DNA of 60,949 nucleotides from Oscillospiraceae bacterium (GTDB taxonomy: Bacteria > Bacillota_A > Clostridia > Oscillospirales > Oscillospiraceae). The stretch covers positions 1 through 60,949 of the forward strand of contig JAFYLN010000051.1 of NCBI GenBank assembly GCA_017537045.1, in the 5' to 3' direction. The notes beneath the pieces were generated by a model. The model saw only the letters and a list, made by a program, of their open reading frames with translations, made no database searches and was not told the DNA's origin. This document shows positions 1-7,325 of the stretch, in pieces. Each line of letters begins with the position of its first letter. Position 1 is the first letter of the stretch. The position numbers and the translations under genes are program-made.

Positions 1-479
1 ACTACGATCAGGAACGCAACGAGCACTATATCCCCTACGTCATCGAGCCTTCTCTGGGCTGCGACCGTGTGGCACTGGCCTTCCTGTGCGAGGCTTATGA
101 CGAAGAGCAGGTTGGCGTTGACAAGAAGGGTAACCCCGACATCCGTACCGTCCTGCGCCTGCATCCGGCTCTGGCTCCCTTCAAGGCTGCTGTCCTGCCT
201 CTGAGCAAGAAGCTGACTCCCAAGGCCGAGGAGATCTACGCTGAGCTGCGCAAGTACTTCATGGTGGACTTTGACGATGCCGGTTCCATCGGCAAGCGCT
301 ACCGCCGCGAGGACGAGATTGGCACGCCCCTGTGCATCACCGTGGACTTCCAGACCGTCGGTGACGACAATACCCCTGCTGATGACTGCGTCACTGTCCG
401 CGACCGTGACACCATGGAGCAGGTTCGTATTCCTATCAGCCAGTTGAAGGATTATATCGAAAAGAAGTGTTACTTCTAA
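1..479 (+). CDS. glyQS: Glycyl-tRNA synthetase, C-terminal part (window-edge partial)
   Basis: The frame is open from the first bases and about 158 C-terminal residues are present. The enzyme charges tRNA-Gly with glycine in the cytoplasm. Visible signatures are the class II motif 3 region ([14 protein letters not shown]), then the anticodon-binding domain with [17 protein letters not shown] and [18 protein letters not shown]. These match the single-chain eukaryote/archaeal-type bacterial GlyRS, not the split GlyQ/GlyS form. The start lies outside the window. A strong hairpin terminator follows directly, so the gene ends its transcription unit here. Identification is firm. Confidence 0.95.
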   Translation, partial: YDQERNEHYIPYVIEPSLGCDRVALAFLCEAYDEEQVGVDKKGNPDIRTVLRLHPALAPFKAAVLPLSKKLTPKAEEIYAELRKYFMVDFDDAGSIGKRYRREDEIGTPLCITVDFQTVGDDNTPADDCVTVRDRDTMEQVRIPISQLKDYIEKKCYF

Positions 480-486
480 ACAATCT

Positions 487-518
487 GCACCCATGACCGG
501 CCGGCCATGGGTGCTTTT
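487..518 (+). terminator. Intrinsic terminator after glyQS
   Basis: A 9-bp perfect stem (GCACCCATG / CATGGGTGC) with a GC-rich loop is followed by TTTTGCGTTT, 8 nt after the stop codon. Confidence 0.85.
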
Positions 519-594
519 GCGTTTGTGGAAGTATCCGCTGTACGGCATATCCTGCGCTGTCCCTGCATAGCATGCATCAAAGGGAGGGATGGAC

Positions 595-861
595 ATGGCT
601 GAACAGGTACTGCCCCACAGCTTAACACTTCATGACCGGAAAAAACTGACCCTCACCGGTGTTTCCGAGGTGGTCAGCTTTGATGACGTGTCCGTGATCA
701 TGCACACGCCGTTGGGAACGCTGGTGGTACAGGGCAGCGGACTACAGCTCAAAACGCTAACCACTGATGGTGGCAACGTGGCTGTGGAGGGGGAGATCAC
801 CGCCATCTCCTATGAACAGTCCCGCGAGCGCGGCGGCTGGTTGGGCAGGTTTTTCGTTTGA
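595..861 (+). CDS. yabP: Sporulation protein YabP
   Basis: 88-residue soluble protein of the YabP/YqfC family, needed for spore cortex/coat formation in Bacillus relatives. The motif LHDRKKLTLTGVSEVVSFDD near the N-terminus, and the G-rich beta repeats after it, are diagnostic. Two ATGs lie close together. The SD AGGGAGG at 581-587 sits 1 nt from the ATG at 589 but 7 nt from the ATG at 595, so 595 is chosen. It overlaps yabQ by 4 nt, and the order yabP-yabQ-divIC-S1 is the classic clostridial/bacillar arrangement. Confidence 0.88.
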   Translation: MAEQVLPHSLTLHDRKKLTLTGVSEVVSFDDVSVIMHTPLGTLVVQGSGLQLKTLTTDGGNVAVEGEITAISYEQSRERGGWLGRFFV

Positions 862-1508
862 CACCGCCGCAGATTGCCGCATTGCGGTTTGGCTACGGGC
901 TGCTGACAGGCGCGGCGCTGGGAGCCGTATACGGCTTCCTGCGCCCCCTGCGGCCGAAACGGACAACGCTTTCCGATTTCCTGTTTGTTCTGACAGCCCT
1001 GTACGGATGGCTGTTTCTGCATTTTAAATTGTGCGCTGCCGATGTAAGAATTGCCTATTCTGCCGCGATGGTTTTGGGAGGTTTTCTCTGGGAAGCCGGC
1101 TTTGGGTGGCTGCTGCGGCCTGTATTTTTTTATTTCTGGCAATTTCTTGGAAAAATCCGGCGCTTTTTGATGCTCCCTTTCAAAAAAATTTCAAAAATGA
1201 CAAAAATTTTGTTTGCATCTGTGAAAAAATGGGTTACAATAAGATGGAGTAACCGTAAGTATCACCTGTTTGGATCCGGAGGCAGAACCCATGGCAGATT
1301 TAGAAAAATTCTTCAGCAAATTCCAGCTGGTAAAAGTGCGCAGCAGGAAGCTGACAGTCATTATTCTGATAATTGCCATCGTGTTGTCTATGGGGGCGCT
1401 GGCAGCGCTGCACATTTCCAGAATCTTTCTGGAAAACCGCACGGCAGATCTGCGCGACAAGGCCGCCCATCTGGAAGCCGAAAACGAAGAGCTTCTGGAA
1501 GACATTGA
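858..1508 (+). CDS. yabQ: Spore cortex biosynthesis protein YabQ
   Basis: Membrane protein with four hydrophobic stretches in its first 110 residues and then a basic tail (FKKISKMTKILFASVKKW), as in YabQ. YabQ is required for cortex assembly in sporulating Firmicutes. It starts with TTG, overlapping the yabP stop by 4 nt (translational coupling). The frame stays open to 1508, running 218 nt into divIC. The last ~70 residues are Arg/Ser/His rich and are what one sees when divIC is read in another frame. Either the overlap is real or a small indel near 1250 removed the true stop. Function is assigned from the N-terminal part and synteny. Confidence 0.75.
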   Translation: MTPPQIAALRFGYGLLTGAALGAVYGFLRPLRPKRTTLSDFLFVLTALYGWLFLHFKLCAADVRIAYSAAMVLGGFLWEAGFGWLLRPVFFYFWQFLGKIRRFLMLPFKKISKMTKILFASVKKWVTIRWSNRKYHLFGSGGRTHGRFRKILQQIPAGKSAQQEADSHYSDNCHRVVYGGAGSAAHFQNLSGKPHGRSARQGRPSGSRKRRASGRH

Positions 1509-1602
1509 ACAGGTGGATTCGATTCACGGCATTGTGGAGATCGCAGAAGAGGAACTGGGTCTCGTGCAGCCGGATGCTGTCATTTTTCAAACTGAACCCT
1601 GA
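1291..1602 (+). CDS. divIC: Septum formation initiator DivIC/FtsB family
   Basis: 103-residue bitopic division protein. It has a short basic cytoplasmic N-terminus, one TM segment (VIILIIAIVLSMGALAALHI, about residues 21-40), then a coiled coil (DLRDKAAHLEAENEELLEDI) and the family C-terminal signature VEIAEEELGLVQPDAVIF. It acts in the divisome with FtsL and DivIB at the septum. An upstream in-frame TTG at 1270 exists, but GGAGG at 1278-1282 is spaced 8 nt from the ATG at 1291, which fixes the start. It lies between yabQ and the S1 gene, 38 nt before the latter. Confidence 0.85.
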   Translation: MADLEKFFSKFQLVKVRSRKLTVIILIIAIVLSMGALAALHISRIFLENRTADLRDKAAHLEAENEELLEDIEQVDSIHGIVEIAEEELGLVQPDAVIFQTEP

Positions 1603-1640
1603 GCAAGCAACTCGAAATATTGGAGGAAAAGAAGGAAACT

Positions 1641-2138
1641 ATGGAGTTAACCGTTGGAACTGTTCTGGAAGGAAAAATCAAGTCCATTACTAATTTTGGC
1701 GCATTCGTTTCCCTGCCGGAGAATAAGACCGGTATGGTACATATCTCTGAAGTCGCTAACGCCTATGTCAGTGATATCCGCGCCCATTTGACTGAGGGTC
1801 AGGATGTCAAAGTCGTTGTCATCGGCAATGAAAACGGCAAGGTCAACCTGTCCATCAAGCGTCTGGAGCCCAAGCCTGTTCGCGAGAATGCGCCCCGTCG
1901 GGACGGCGGCAATTTCCGTGCTGCACCTTCCAATGGTGCACTCCGCCGGGAAGGTGGTTTTCAGCCCCGCGAAGGCGGCTATCAGGGCCGTCCCCAGCGT
2001 CCCACTCCTGTGCAGCCTGCTGCACCCAAGACGGCTGACCAGCTGTTCGAAGAGAAGCTGAAGGCTTTCATGTCCGAATCCGACACCAAGCTTTCCTCCA
2101 TGCGCGCTGACCACCGCACCAAGAGCAGAAGAAGATAA
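1641..2138 (+). CDS. S1-domain RNA-binding protein (YabR-like)
   Basis: 165-residue protein with one N-terminal S1/OB-fold domain (residues 1-75: ELTVGTVLEGKIKSITNFGA, GMVHISEVA, VKVVVIGNENGKVNLSIKRL). A Gly/Arg/Pro-rich low-complexity middle follows, then a basic C-terminus ending KSRRR. This is the YabR family that follows divIC in many Firmicutes. It probably binds RNA or ribosomes, and its precise role is not established. The start is the ATG preceded by GAAGGAAA. A terminator closes the cluster. Confidence 0.85.
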   Translation: MELTVGTVLEGKIKSITNFGAFVSLPENKTGMVHISEVANAYVSDIRAHLTEGQDVKVVVIGNENGKVNLSIKRLEPKPVRENAPRRDGGNFRAAPSNGALRREGGFQPREGGYQGRPQRPTPVQPAAPKTADQLFEEKLKAFMSESDTKLSSMRADHRTKSRRR

Positions 2139-2143
2139 CACCA

Positions 2144-2173
2144 AGGCTGCTGCTCCTGCAGCAGCCTGTTTTT
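2144..2173 (+). terminator. Terminator of the yabP-S1 cluster
   Basis: Perfect 10-bp stem AGGCTGCTGC / GCAGCAGCCT with TCCT loop, then GTTTTTG, 5 nt after the S1 gene stop. Confidence 0.9.
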
Positions 2174-2187
2174 GTATTGCAGGAATG

Positions 2188-2428
2188 AAAAGTTCAGTTT
2201 GTCGTTCTGTTCCAGTTATAAATGTAGGGGCGGCGATCCATGAATTATTGTGCGATTGCCACCGGCAATCGACCTATTTTAATTCGCTGCGCTCTGCAAC
2301 ACGCCCGCTGCGGTTGTCTGTTACGAATTCGCCGAAACCCAATGCGAATACAAAACATTCCCCTGCACGGGCGACCAATGGTCGCCCCTACGTTATCCAC
2401 GGCACACAGCGCGATAAACATCAATTTG
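2188..2428. repeat. MITE-like composite intergenic repeat, copy R1
   Basis: The outer ends are imperfect inverted repeats: AAGTTCAGTTTGTCGTTCTGTT on the left and, on the opposite strand at the right, AAATTGATGTTTATCGCGCTGT. Inside lies the module starting GTAGGGGCGGCGATCC and ending GTCGCCCCTACG. The same parts recur in copies R2-R7. It fills the whole gap between the S1 terminator and the SDR gene, and no gene is seen in it. Confidence 0.7.
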
Positions 2429-2450
2429 TACATCCATTGAGGTTACGATC

Positions 2451-3149
2451 ATGTCAACAGTTGTCATTACAGGCGGAAGCCGCGGTATCGGCGCCGCCGC
2501 TGTGGAGGCCTTTGCCGCCCGGGGCGACAAGGTGTACTTCCTCTATGAAAAAAATCACGAGGCCGCGGCTCGTGTTGCGGAGAAAACCGGTGCCGCAGCC
2601 CTTTGCTGTGATGTTGCCGATACGCAGGCCGTCCGCGCCGCTTTTGAAAAGATCGGCCATCTGGATATTCTGATCTGTAATGCGGGCATTGTCCACTATG
2701 GCCTCATGAGCATGATGGCCGAGTCCGACTGGAACCGGATTTTTGATGTGAACGTCAAGGGTGTTTTCAACTGCGTCAATGCAGCCATGCCGGCATTTCT
2801 TGCCACCCACAGGGGCAGCATCATCACCGTCAGCTCCATGTGGGGACAGGTCGGTGCCTCCTGCGAGGCCGCCTACTCTGCCACCAAGGGCGCTGTTATT
2901 GCGCTGACCAAGGCACTGGCGCAGGAACTGGGACCCGCCGGCATCCGGGTCAACTGTGTTGCCCCCGGTGTGATTACCACGGATATGTGTGCAAGCGTGG
3001 ATCCTGAAATTTTGAATCAAATGGGCAGCGATACCCCCGTTGGCCGCAACGGCACACCGGAGGATGTGGCAAAAGCGATGCTTTACCTTTCTGATGCGGA
3101 ATTTGTCACCGGACATGTATTAAGTGTCAACGGTGGATATGTGATATAA
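2451..3149 (+). CDS. SDR-family oxidoreductase (FabG-like)
   Basis: 232-residue classical short-chain dehydrogenase/reductase using NAD(P)(H). Visible features are the nucleotide-binding TGGSRGIG (7-14), NAG (77-79), the catalytic Ser in TVSSMWG (about 128), Tyr142 and Lys146 in YSATK, and the C-terminal PVGRNGTPEDVAKAMLYLSD stretch. It resembles 3-oxoacyl-ACP reductases, but no fatty-acid genes are nearby, so the substrate is open. The rpiB start lies 11 nt downstream, suggesting co-transcription. The SD is weak (TGAGG) and lies just past repeat R1, so the promoter may come from the repeat or further upstream. Confidence 0.85.
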   Translation: MSTVVITGGSRGIGAAAVEAFAARGDKVYFLYEKNHEAAARVAEKTGAAALCCDVADTQAVRAAFEKIGHLDILICNAGIVHYGLMSMMAESDWNRIFDVNVKGVFNCVNAAMPAFLATHRGSIITVSSMWGQVGASCEAAYSATKGAVIALTKALAQELGPAGIRVNCVAPGVITTDMCASVDPEILNQMGSDTPVGRNGTPEDVAKAMLYLSDAEFVTGHVLSVNGGYVI

Positions 3150-3160
3150 GGAGATTTACT

Positions 3161-3604
3161 ATGAAGATTGCAATTGGCTGTGACCACGGTGCATTGGCAC
3201 TGAAGAACAAACTGGTGGCGCATCTGGCGGAAATCGGCTACGAGGTCTGCGACTTCGGCACCCACACGCTGGAATCCTGCGACTATCCCGTCTATGCCGC
3301 TGCTGCGGCAAAGGCTGTTGCCAGCGGGGAATGCGAAAAGGGCATCGTGCTGTGTACCACCGGCATCGGCATTTCCATCGCCGCCAACAAGATCAGGGGC
3401 ATCCGCTGCGCCCTGCTCAGCGATGTCAAATCCGCAGAGCTGACCCGTCTGCACAACGATACCAACATGATGGCACTGGGTGCCGGCATGACCGGTGAGA
3501 TTCTGGCTCTGGAGATCGTGGATACCTGGCTGGGTACGGAGTTTTCCGGCGAAGCCCGCCACCAGCGCCGTATCGACCTGCTGATGGCTCTGGAAAATGA
3601 ATAA
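3161..3604 (+). CDS. rpiB: Ribose-5-phosphate isomerase B / RpiB-LacAB family
   Basis: 147-residue sugar-phosphate isomerase interconverting ribose 5-phosphate and ribulose 5-phosphate (pentose phosphate pathway). Family residues seen: CDHG at 7-10, catalytic Cys65 in LCTTGIGIS, and LHNDTNMMALG (97-107). The SD AAGGAGA is well placed. A strong terminator follows. The LacA/B isomerases share this fold, so a role with other aldose phosphates is possible, but the sequence fits RpiB well. Confidence 0.9.
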   Translation: MKIAIGCDHGALALKNKLVAHLAEIGYEVCDFGTHTLESCDYPVYAAAAAKAVASGECEKGIVLCTTGIGISIAANKIRGIRCALLSDVKSAELTRLHNDTNMMALGAGMTGEILALEIVDTWLGTEFSGEARHQRRIDLLMALENE

Positions 3605-3606
3605 GC

Positions 3607-3641
3607 AAAACGGAACGGTTCAACGAACCGTTCCGTTTTTT
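3607..3641 (+). terminator. Terminator after rpiB
   Basis: Perfect long stem AAAACGGAACGGTTC / GAACCGTTCCGTTTT followed by T's. Confidence 0.93.
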
Positions 3642-3649
3642 GGTATTTC

Positions 3650-3872
3650 AAATTGATGTTTGTCGCGCTGTTGGATGGTTGCGCCTGTGTATCGAAAACC
3701 ACTGTCATTCCGAGGAGGCCTGAAAGGCCGACGTGGGAATCTCCCGGTACGATGCTTGTTTGCGCACTGCTTATCGATGCATAGAAGCAGGAGATTGCCA
3801 CGTCGCGCTTCGCGCTCCTCGCAATGACACTCTCTTTCTTACTGCATTCAACAGAACGATAAACTGAAATTT
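3650..3872. repeat. MITE-like composite intergenic repeat, copy R2
   Basis: Left end AAATTGATGTTTGTCGCGCT and right end AACGATAAACTGAAATTT form the imperfect terminal inverted repeat of the family. The interior is a CATTCCGAGGAGGCCTGAAA ... CTCCTCGCAATGACA palindromic module (3702-3831). The right end overlaps the stop codon of the DUF4349 gene by 2 nt. Confidence 0.75.
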
Positions 3873-4827
3873 ACTGTTCTCCCTGCTGGTTCTGCGGCGG
3901 CTGGGGCGGGAAGATCTTTGCCATCTGCTCCCGGCGCTTTTTGCTCCGGCGGCGCAGCAGTGCAATGGCTGCCACAGCCACGATTGCCCACAGGATGAGC
4001 TGGGGAGAATAGGTTACGAGCCAAACAAAGAAGTCCTCTGCATCCTCGCCCAGCTCCTGCAGATTCTGCTTGAAGCCGGTGGAGATGCGTTGCCAGACGG
4101 TCTGCTCTTCTACTTCCGTGTAGACCTTCACCTGAGAGATGTACAGGTATATCGTGGCGTAGTCCACCTTGTTGGCCAGCACAAGCAGCTGGCTGGTCAC
4201 ATTCTCCAGTTCATAGCGCACGTCGGTCAGCCGTGCTTCGATTTCCAGCAGGTCGCTCATGTTCTCCGCCTGGGACAGCAGCTCCAACAGCCGCTCCTGC
4301 TCGGTTTCCAGCGCCTTGATGCGGCTTTCGGTGGAAACATAGGTCAGGGTCACATCGTCCTGACTTTCGTTGTAGCTGACCACATTGGACACATCTTTAA
4401 TTTGCCCGATGAAGCTGTCCAGCTTGTCTGCCGGGATGCGGATGGTCAGGTTTGCACTGCGGCTGCGGTAGGAGGAATAGGCGCTTCCGTTGTAGAGCTC
4501 CTGACTCTCAATGTAGCCCTCCATGGTATTGATCTGGGCGGTGAGATTGCCCAGCAGGGTTTCCAGATCCTCGGTTTCGGCATCGATGTTGACCTTACGG
4601 ATCAGCTTCTGGCCTGTCTGGACGGCAGCGGATGTGCTGCCCCCGGCTGTGGATGTGGAATAGAGGGCGTTATCTGCCATTTCGTACTTCATATTCTCCA
4701 TGGGCTCAGCTGCCTCCGGTATGGCCACATCCTGCGTCACAGCCTTGGACGATGCACCGCAGGCGGTCAGCAGAGACAGGGTCAGCAATGCGCACAGCAG
4801 CAGGGCAAGCAGTTTCTTCTGTTTCAT
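3871..4827 (-). CDS. DUF4349 domain lipoprotein
   Basis: 318-residue secreted lipoprotein: signal peptide with lipobox LLTAC (Cys23), then the DUF4349 region with KLIRKVNIDAETEDLETLLG, a predicted coiled coil (RIKALETEQERLLELLSQAE), and a C-terminal TM segment (LILWAIVAVAAIALL) followed by a basic RRRSKKRREQ tail. It would be anchored at both ends to the outer face of the membrane. The family's function is unknown. It is monocistronic, its promoter region lying in 4830-4945. The stop codon sits at the edge of repeat R2. Confidence 0.85.
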   Translation of the reverse strand: MKQKKLLALLLCALLTLSLLTACGASSKAVTQDVAIPEAAEPMENMKYEMADNALYSTSTAGGSTSAAVQTGQKLIRKVNIDAETEDLETLLGNLTAQINTMEGYIESQELYNGSAYSSYRSRSANLTIRIPADKLDSFIGQIKDVSNVVSYNESQDDVTLTYVSTESRIKALETEQERLLELLSQAENMSDLLEIEARLTDVRYELENVTSQLLVLANKVDYATIYLYISQVKVYTEVEEQTVWQRISTGFKQNLQELGEDAEDFFVWLVTYSPQLILWAIVAVAAIALLRRRSKKRREQMAKIFPPQPPQNQQGEQ

Positions 4828-4947
4828 TGAAATTTCCTCCTCTCAAAGTATCTGTTTCTATCATACCACACTTATGCTCTGCGTTCAAGTGCAGAGCCTT
4901 TCACTTTTTATACGATTGACAAAAGGAAAATACTTCAATTTCTGCAT

Positions 4948-4979
4948 AAAAAATCCCGCGGGAGTTACCTCGCGGGATC
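4948..4979 (-). terminator. Terminator of the small minus-strand gene
   Basis: On the minus strand GATCCCGCG ... CGCGGGATTTTTTATG, a 9-bp stem with T-tract, 10 nt beyond the stop at 4990. Confidence 0.85.
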
Positions 4980-4989
4980 AAAGACAGGA

Positions 4990-5259
4990 TCAAAAACGGT
5001 AACCGGCATCCAGAAGCCGCATCAGGGCTTCGTTGGCTTCCTTGTCAGTAAACAGGGAAGTGAAGCGCTTATCCACGGCGAGGGCTTCCAGCGAGAGCTT
5101 CAGTTGCCCCTTTGCTTTCAGATCATTGAATCCGTCACTGAGCCGTGTGCTGCAGAGAATGCGCTTTGCACCCTTGATATCCAGCGGCCGCATACGGATG
5201 CCCATGAGAAGGGCGGCAGCGCGGTTGTTTTCCCATGCGGCGATGAATTTTTTTTCCAT
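4990..5259 (-). CDS. Small conserved-looking protein, unknown function
   Basis: 89 residues, soluble and basic. It starts at the ATG preceded by GGAGGAATAACT. The upstream in-frame extension MPHQCAHRFAMT is encoded by a CATTGCGA palindrome and is not part of the gene. The body (WENNRAAALLMGIRMRPLDI and a C-terminal ALMRLLDAGYRF) shows no motif I recognise. It lies downstream of hisS on the same strand with its own SD and terminator, and may be the last gene of that unit. Confidence 0.6.
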   Translation of the reverse strand: MEKKFIAAWENNRAAALLMGIRMRPLDIKGAKRILCSTRLSDGFNDLKAKGQLKLSLEALAVDKRFTSLFTDKEANEALMRLLDAGYRF

Positions 5260-5280
5260 AGTTATTCCTCCAAAAAGAAA

Positions 5281-5371
5281 TGTCATTGCGAACCGGTGCG
5301 CACACTGGTGTGGCAATCTCCTTCGTCCATGGGGATTGCCACGTCGGGTGTTGCCCTCCTCGCAATGACAG
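5281..5371. repeat. CATTGCGA palindromic repeat, copy P1
   Basis: Starts TCATTGCGAACCGGTGCGCA and ends CCTCCTCGCAATGACA. The outer arms are reverse complements (TCATTGCGA / TCGCAATGA) around two inner palindromes, so the single strand folds into a long hairpin. The same module is found at 6761-6865 and inside R2 and R6. Confidence 0.8.
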
Positions 5372-5378
5372 TAATTAT

Positions 5379-6734
5379 TTACTCCTCCAGAATGATGGGG
5401 CCGCCTCCCAGCAGTGCGGCCTTGATGTGCGCTGCTGCTTCTGCAGGAGAGAGCTTTACCTGTTCACCGGTCTGCATATTCTTCACGGAGCAGACATTTT
5501 CGGCAATCTCATCCTCACCCAGCAGCACAGCGAAGGGGACACCCAGCTTGTTGGCATAGGCCATCTTCTGCTTGAATTTCTTCTGCTCGCCGTAGAGCTG
5601 CACCTTCAGGCCTCCTGTGCGCAGAACCTGTGCCAGCGCAATGGCGGGGGCGGGATCGGCAGTCATGGGCAGCACCAGTGCGTCCGCAGGGGCAGAGGGC
5701 AGTGCGGGATTCAGCAGACCCTGCTCGTCCAGCACATAGAACAGGCGGGTCAGACCGATGGAGATGCCCACGCCGGGCAGCTGCTTTTCAATGTAGTAGC
5801 CGGCCAGATTGTCGTAACGGCCGCCGGAGCAGACGGATCCGATCTCGGGATGATCCAGCAGTGTGGTCTCATAAACGGTGCCGGTGTAGTAGTCCAGACC
5901 GCGGGCGATGGTCAGATCCACGGCAAAATTGGCCTCGGGCACACCAAAAGCGGACAGGTTTGCAGTGACGGCCTTCAGTTCGGAAAGACCCAGATCGTAC
6001 ATCTCATTCCGGCCTGTGTAGCTTTCCAGCGCGGCAATGACTTCTGCGTTGGTGCCGGTGATGGAGATGAATTTCAGAATCTCATCAGCCTGTGCGTCTG
6101 TCAGGCCGCATTCTTCACCCATAAGGATGGCCTTGACCTTTTCGGAGCCGATCTTATCCAGCTTGTCCACGGTACGCATGATCTCACCGGACTTATCGCT
6201 CAGCTCAATCATGGCATAGAAGCCGTTGAGGATCTTGCGGTTGTTGACGCGAATCTGGAAACGGGAAAGGCCAAAGCCCTTAAAGACGTTGTAAATGATG
6301 GCGGGGATTTCTGCCTCGTTCAGAATGTCCAGCTTGCCGTCACCGATGATGTCGATGTCTGCCTGATAGAACTCGCGGAAACGGCCGCGCTGGGCGCGTT
6401 CTCCGCGGTAGACCTTGGAGATCTGGAAGCGGCGGAAGGGGAATGCCAGATCATTGCAGTGCAGGGCAACGTATTTTGCCAGCGGCACGGTCAGGTCGAA
6501 GCGCAGCGCCAGATCGGAGTCGCCCTTCTGGAAGCGGTAGATCTGCTTTTCGGTCTCGCCGCCGCCTTTGGCAAGCAATATCTGGGCATCCTCGATGGCG
6601 GGGGTGTCCAGCGGGGCAAAGCCGTAGGAAGAGTAGGTGTCGCGCAGGATGGAGACCATGCGCTCGAACTGAATCTGCTTGCCGGGCAGTAGTTCCATAA
6701 AGCCGGACAATGTCCGGGGCTTGATAATATCCAT
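5379..6734 (-). CDS. hisS: Histidyl-tRNA synthetase
   Basis: 451-residue class II synthetase charging tRNA-His. Motif 1 region near residues 1-60, motif 2 FRRFQISKVYRGERAQRGR with EFYQADIDIIG, the histidine-binding LTIARGLDYYTGTVYE, motif 3 PGVGISIGLTRLF, then the anticodon-binding domain. The start at MDIIKPRTLSGF is set by GGAACATTTTCT upstream. The in-frame extension MPHQCAHWFAMT comes from palindrome P2 and is excluded. It follows minD and the MgsA-like gene on the same strand. Confidence 0.95.
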   Translation of the reverse strand: MDIIKPRTLSGFMELLPGKQIQFERMVSILRDTYSSYGFAPLDTPAIEDAQILLAKGGGETEKQIYRFQKGDSDLALRFDLTVPLAKYVALHCNDLAFPFRRFQISKVYRGERAQRGRFREFYQADIDIIGDGKLDILNEAEIPAIIYNVFKGFGLSRFQIRVNNRKILNGFYAMIELSDKSGEIMRTVDKLDKIGSEKVKAILMGEECGLTDAQADEILKFISITGTNAEVIAALESYTGRNEMYDLGLSELKAVTANLSAFGVPEANFAVDLTIARGLDYYTGTVYETTLLDHPEIGSVCSGGRYDNLAGYYIEKQLPGVGISIGLTRLFYVLDEQGLLNPALPSAPADALVLPMTADPAPAIALAQVLRTGGLKVQLYGEQKKFKQKMAYANKLGVPFAVLLGEDEIAENVCSVKNMQTGEQVKLSPAEAAAHIKAALLGGGPIILEE

Positions 6735-6760
6735 AGAAAATGTTCCTTTCAAAATAAGTG

Positions 6761-6865
6761 TCATTGCGAACCAGTGGGCACACTGGTGTGGCAATCCGTT
6801 CCTTGATATCCATTTTGGAAATGCGGATTGCCACGTCGACCCGATGGGTCTCCTCGCAATGACGT
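6761..6865. repeat. CATTGCGA palindromic repeat, copy P2
   Basis: Begins TGTCATTGCGAACCAGTGGG and ends CTCCTCGCAATGACG, with internal GATTGCCACGTCGACC. It lies in the gap between the MgsA-like gene and hisS, so in the transcript it would form a long hairpin in the hisS 5' leader. Confidence 0.8.
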
Positions 6866-6890
6866 GGTTTTATCGTGTGCAATTAAAATC

Positions 6891-7304
6891 TTAGAAGCGG
6901 GGCTTGGTGTGCAGCATTTCGCGCCAGTCCAGATCGCCGCGCTGCAGACCCATGATGGACATTTCAGCGGAAGCGAGATTGGTGGCGATGGGCACATTGT
7001 GCTTGTCGCAGGCGCGGATGGTTTCGATCATCTGGGCATCGTCCCAGGGATCGGTGGTGTTGGGATCGGTGAACAGCAGCACCAGATCGATTTCGTTGTA
7101 TGCAATACGGGCGTTGATCTGCTGGTGGCCGCCCTGCTTGTGAGAAAGCAGCAGGGTGATGGGCAGGCCGGTGTTGTCGGAGATCAGACGGCCGGTGGTA
7201 GCGGTAGCAAAGAGATTATGCTTGATCAGGACACTTTTATATGCGGTGCAGAACTGAACCATCAGTTCCTTTTTCTTGTCGTGTGCCAGAAATGCGATAT
7301 TCAC
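6891..7304 (-). CDS. Methylglyoxal-synthase-like protein (catalytic residues replaced)
   Basis: 137 residues, full length for the MgsA fold: N-terminal MNIAFLAHDKKKELMV, ATATTGRLI, then SHKQGGHQQINARI and DPNTTDPWDD. The start is the GTG at 7304, because AAGGAG at 7314-7319 is too close to the GTG at 7313. Aligned to E. coli MgsA by eye, Asp71 (the GGDQQ aspartate) is His, His98 is Trp and Asp101 is Ala, while Asp91 and the His/Lys of AHDxxK remain. It would therefore probably not convert dihydroxyacetone phosphate to methylglyoxal. It could be a phosphate-ligand-binding relative. Next to minD. Confidence 0.8.
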   Translation of the reverse strand: MNIAFLAHDKKKELMVQFCTAYKSVLIKHNLFATATTGRLISDNTGLPITLLLSHKQGGHQQINARIAYNEIDLVLLFTDPNTTDPWDDAQMIETIRACDKHNVPIATNLASAEMSIMGLQRGDLDWREMLHTKPRF

Positions 7305-7325
7305 AACGCTCACTCCTTCTCGTTT

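Noticed and set aside
6891..7304. Confident assignment as methylglyoxal synthase
   Set aside because: Asp71, His98 and Asp101 equivalents are all replaced, so only the fold is claimed.
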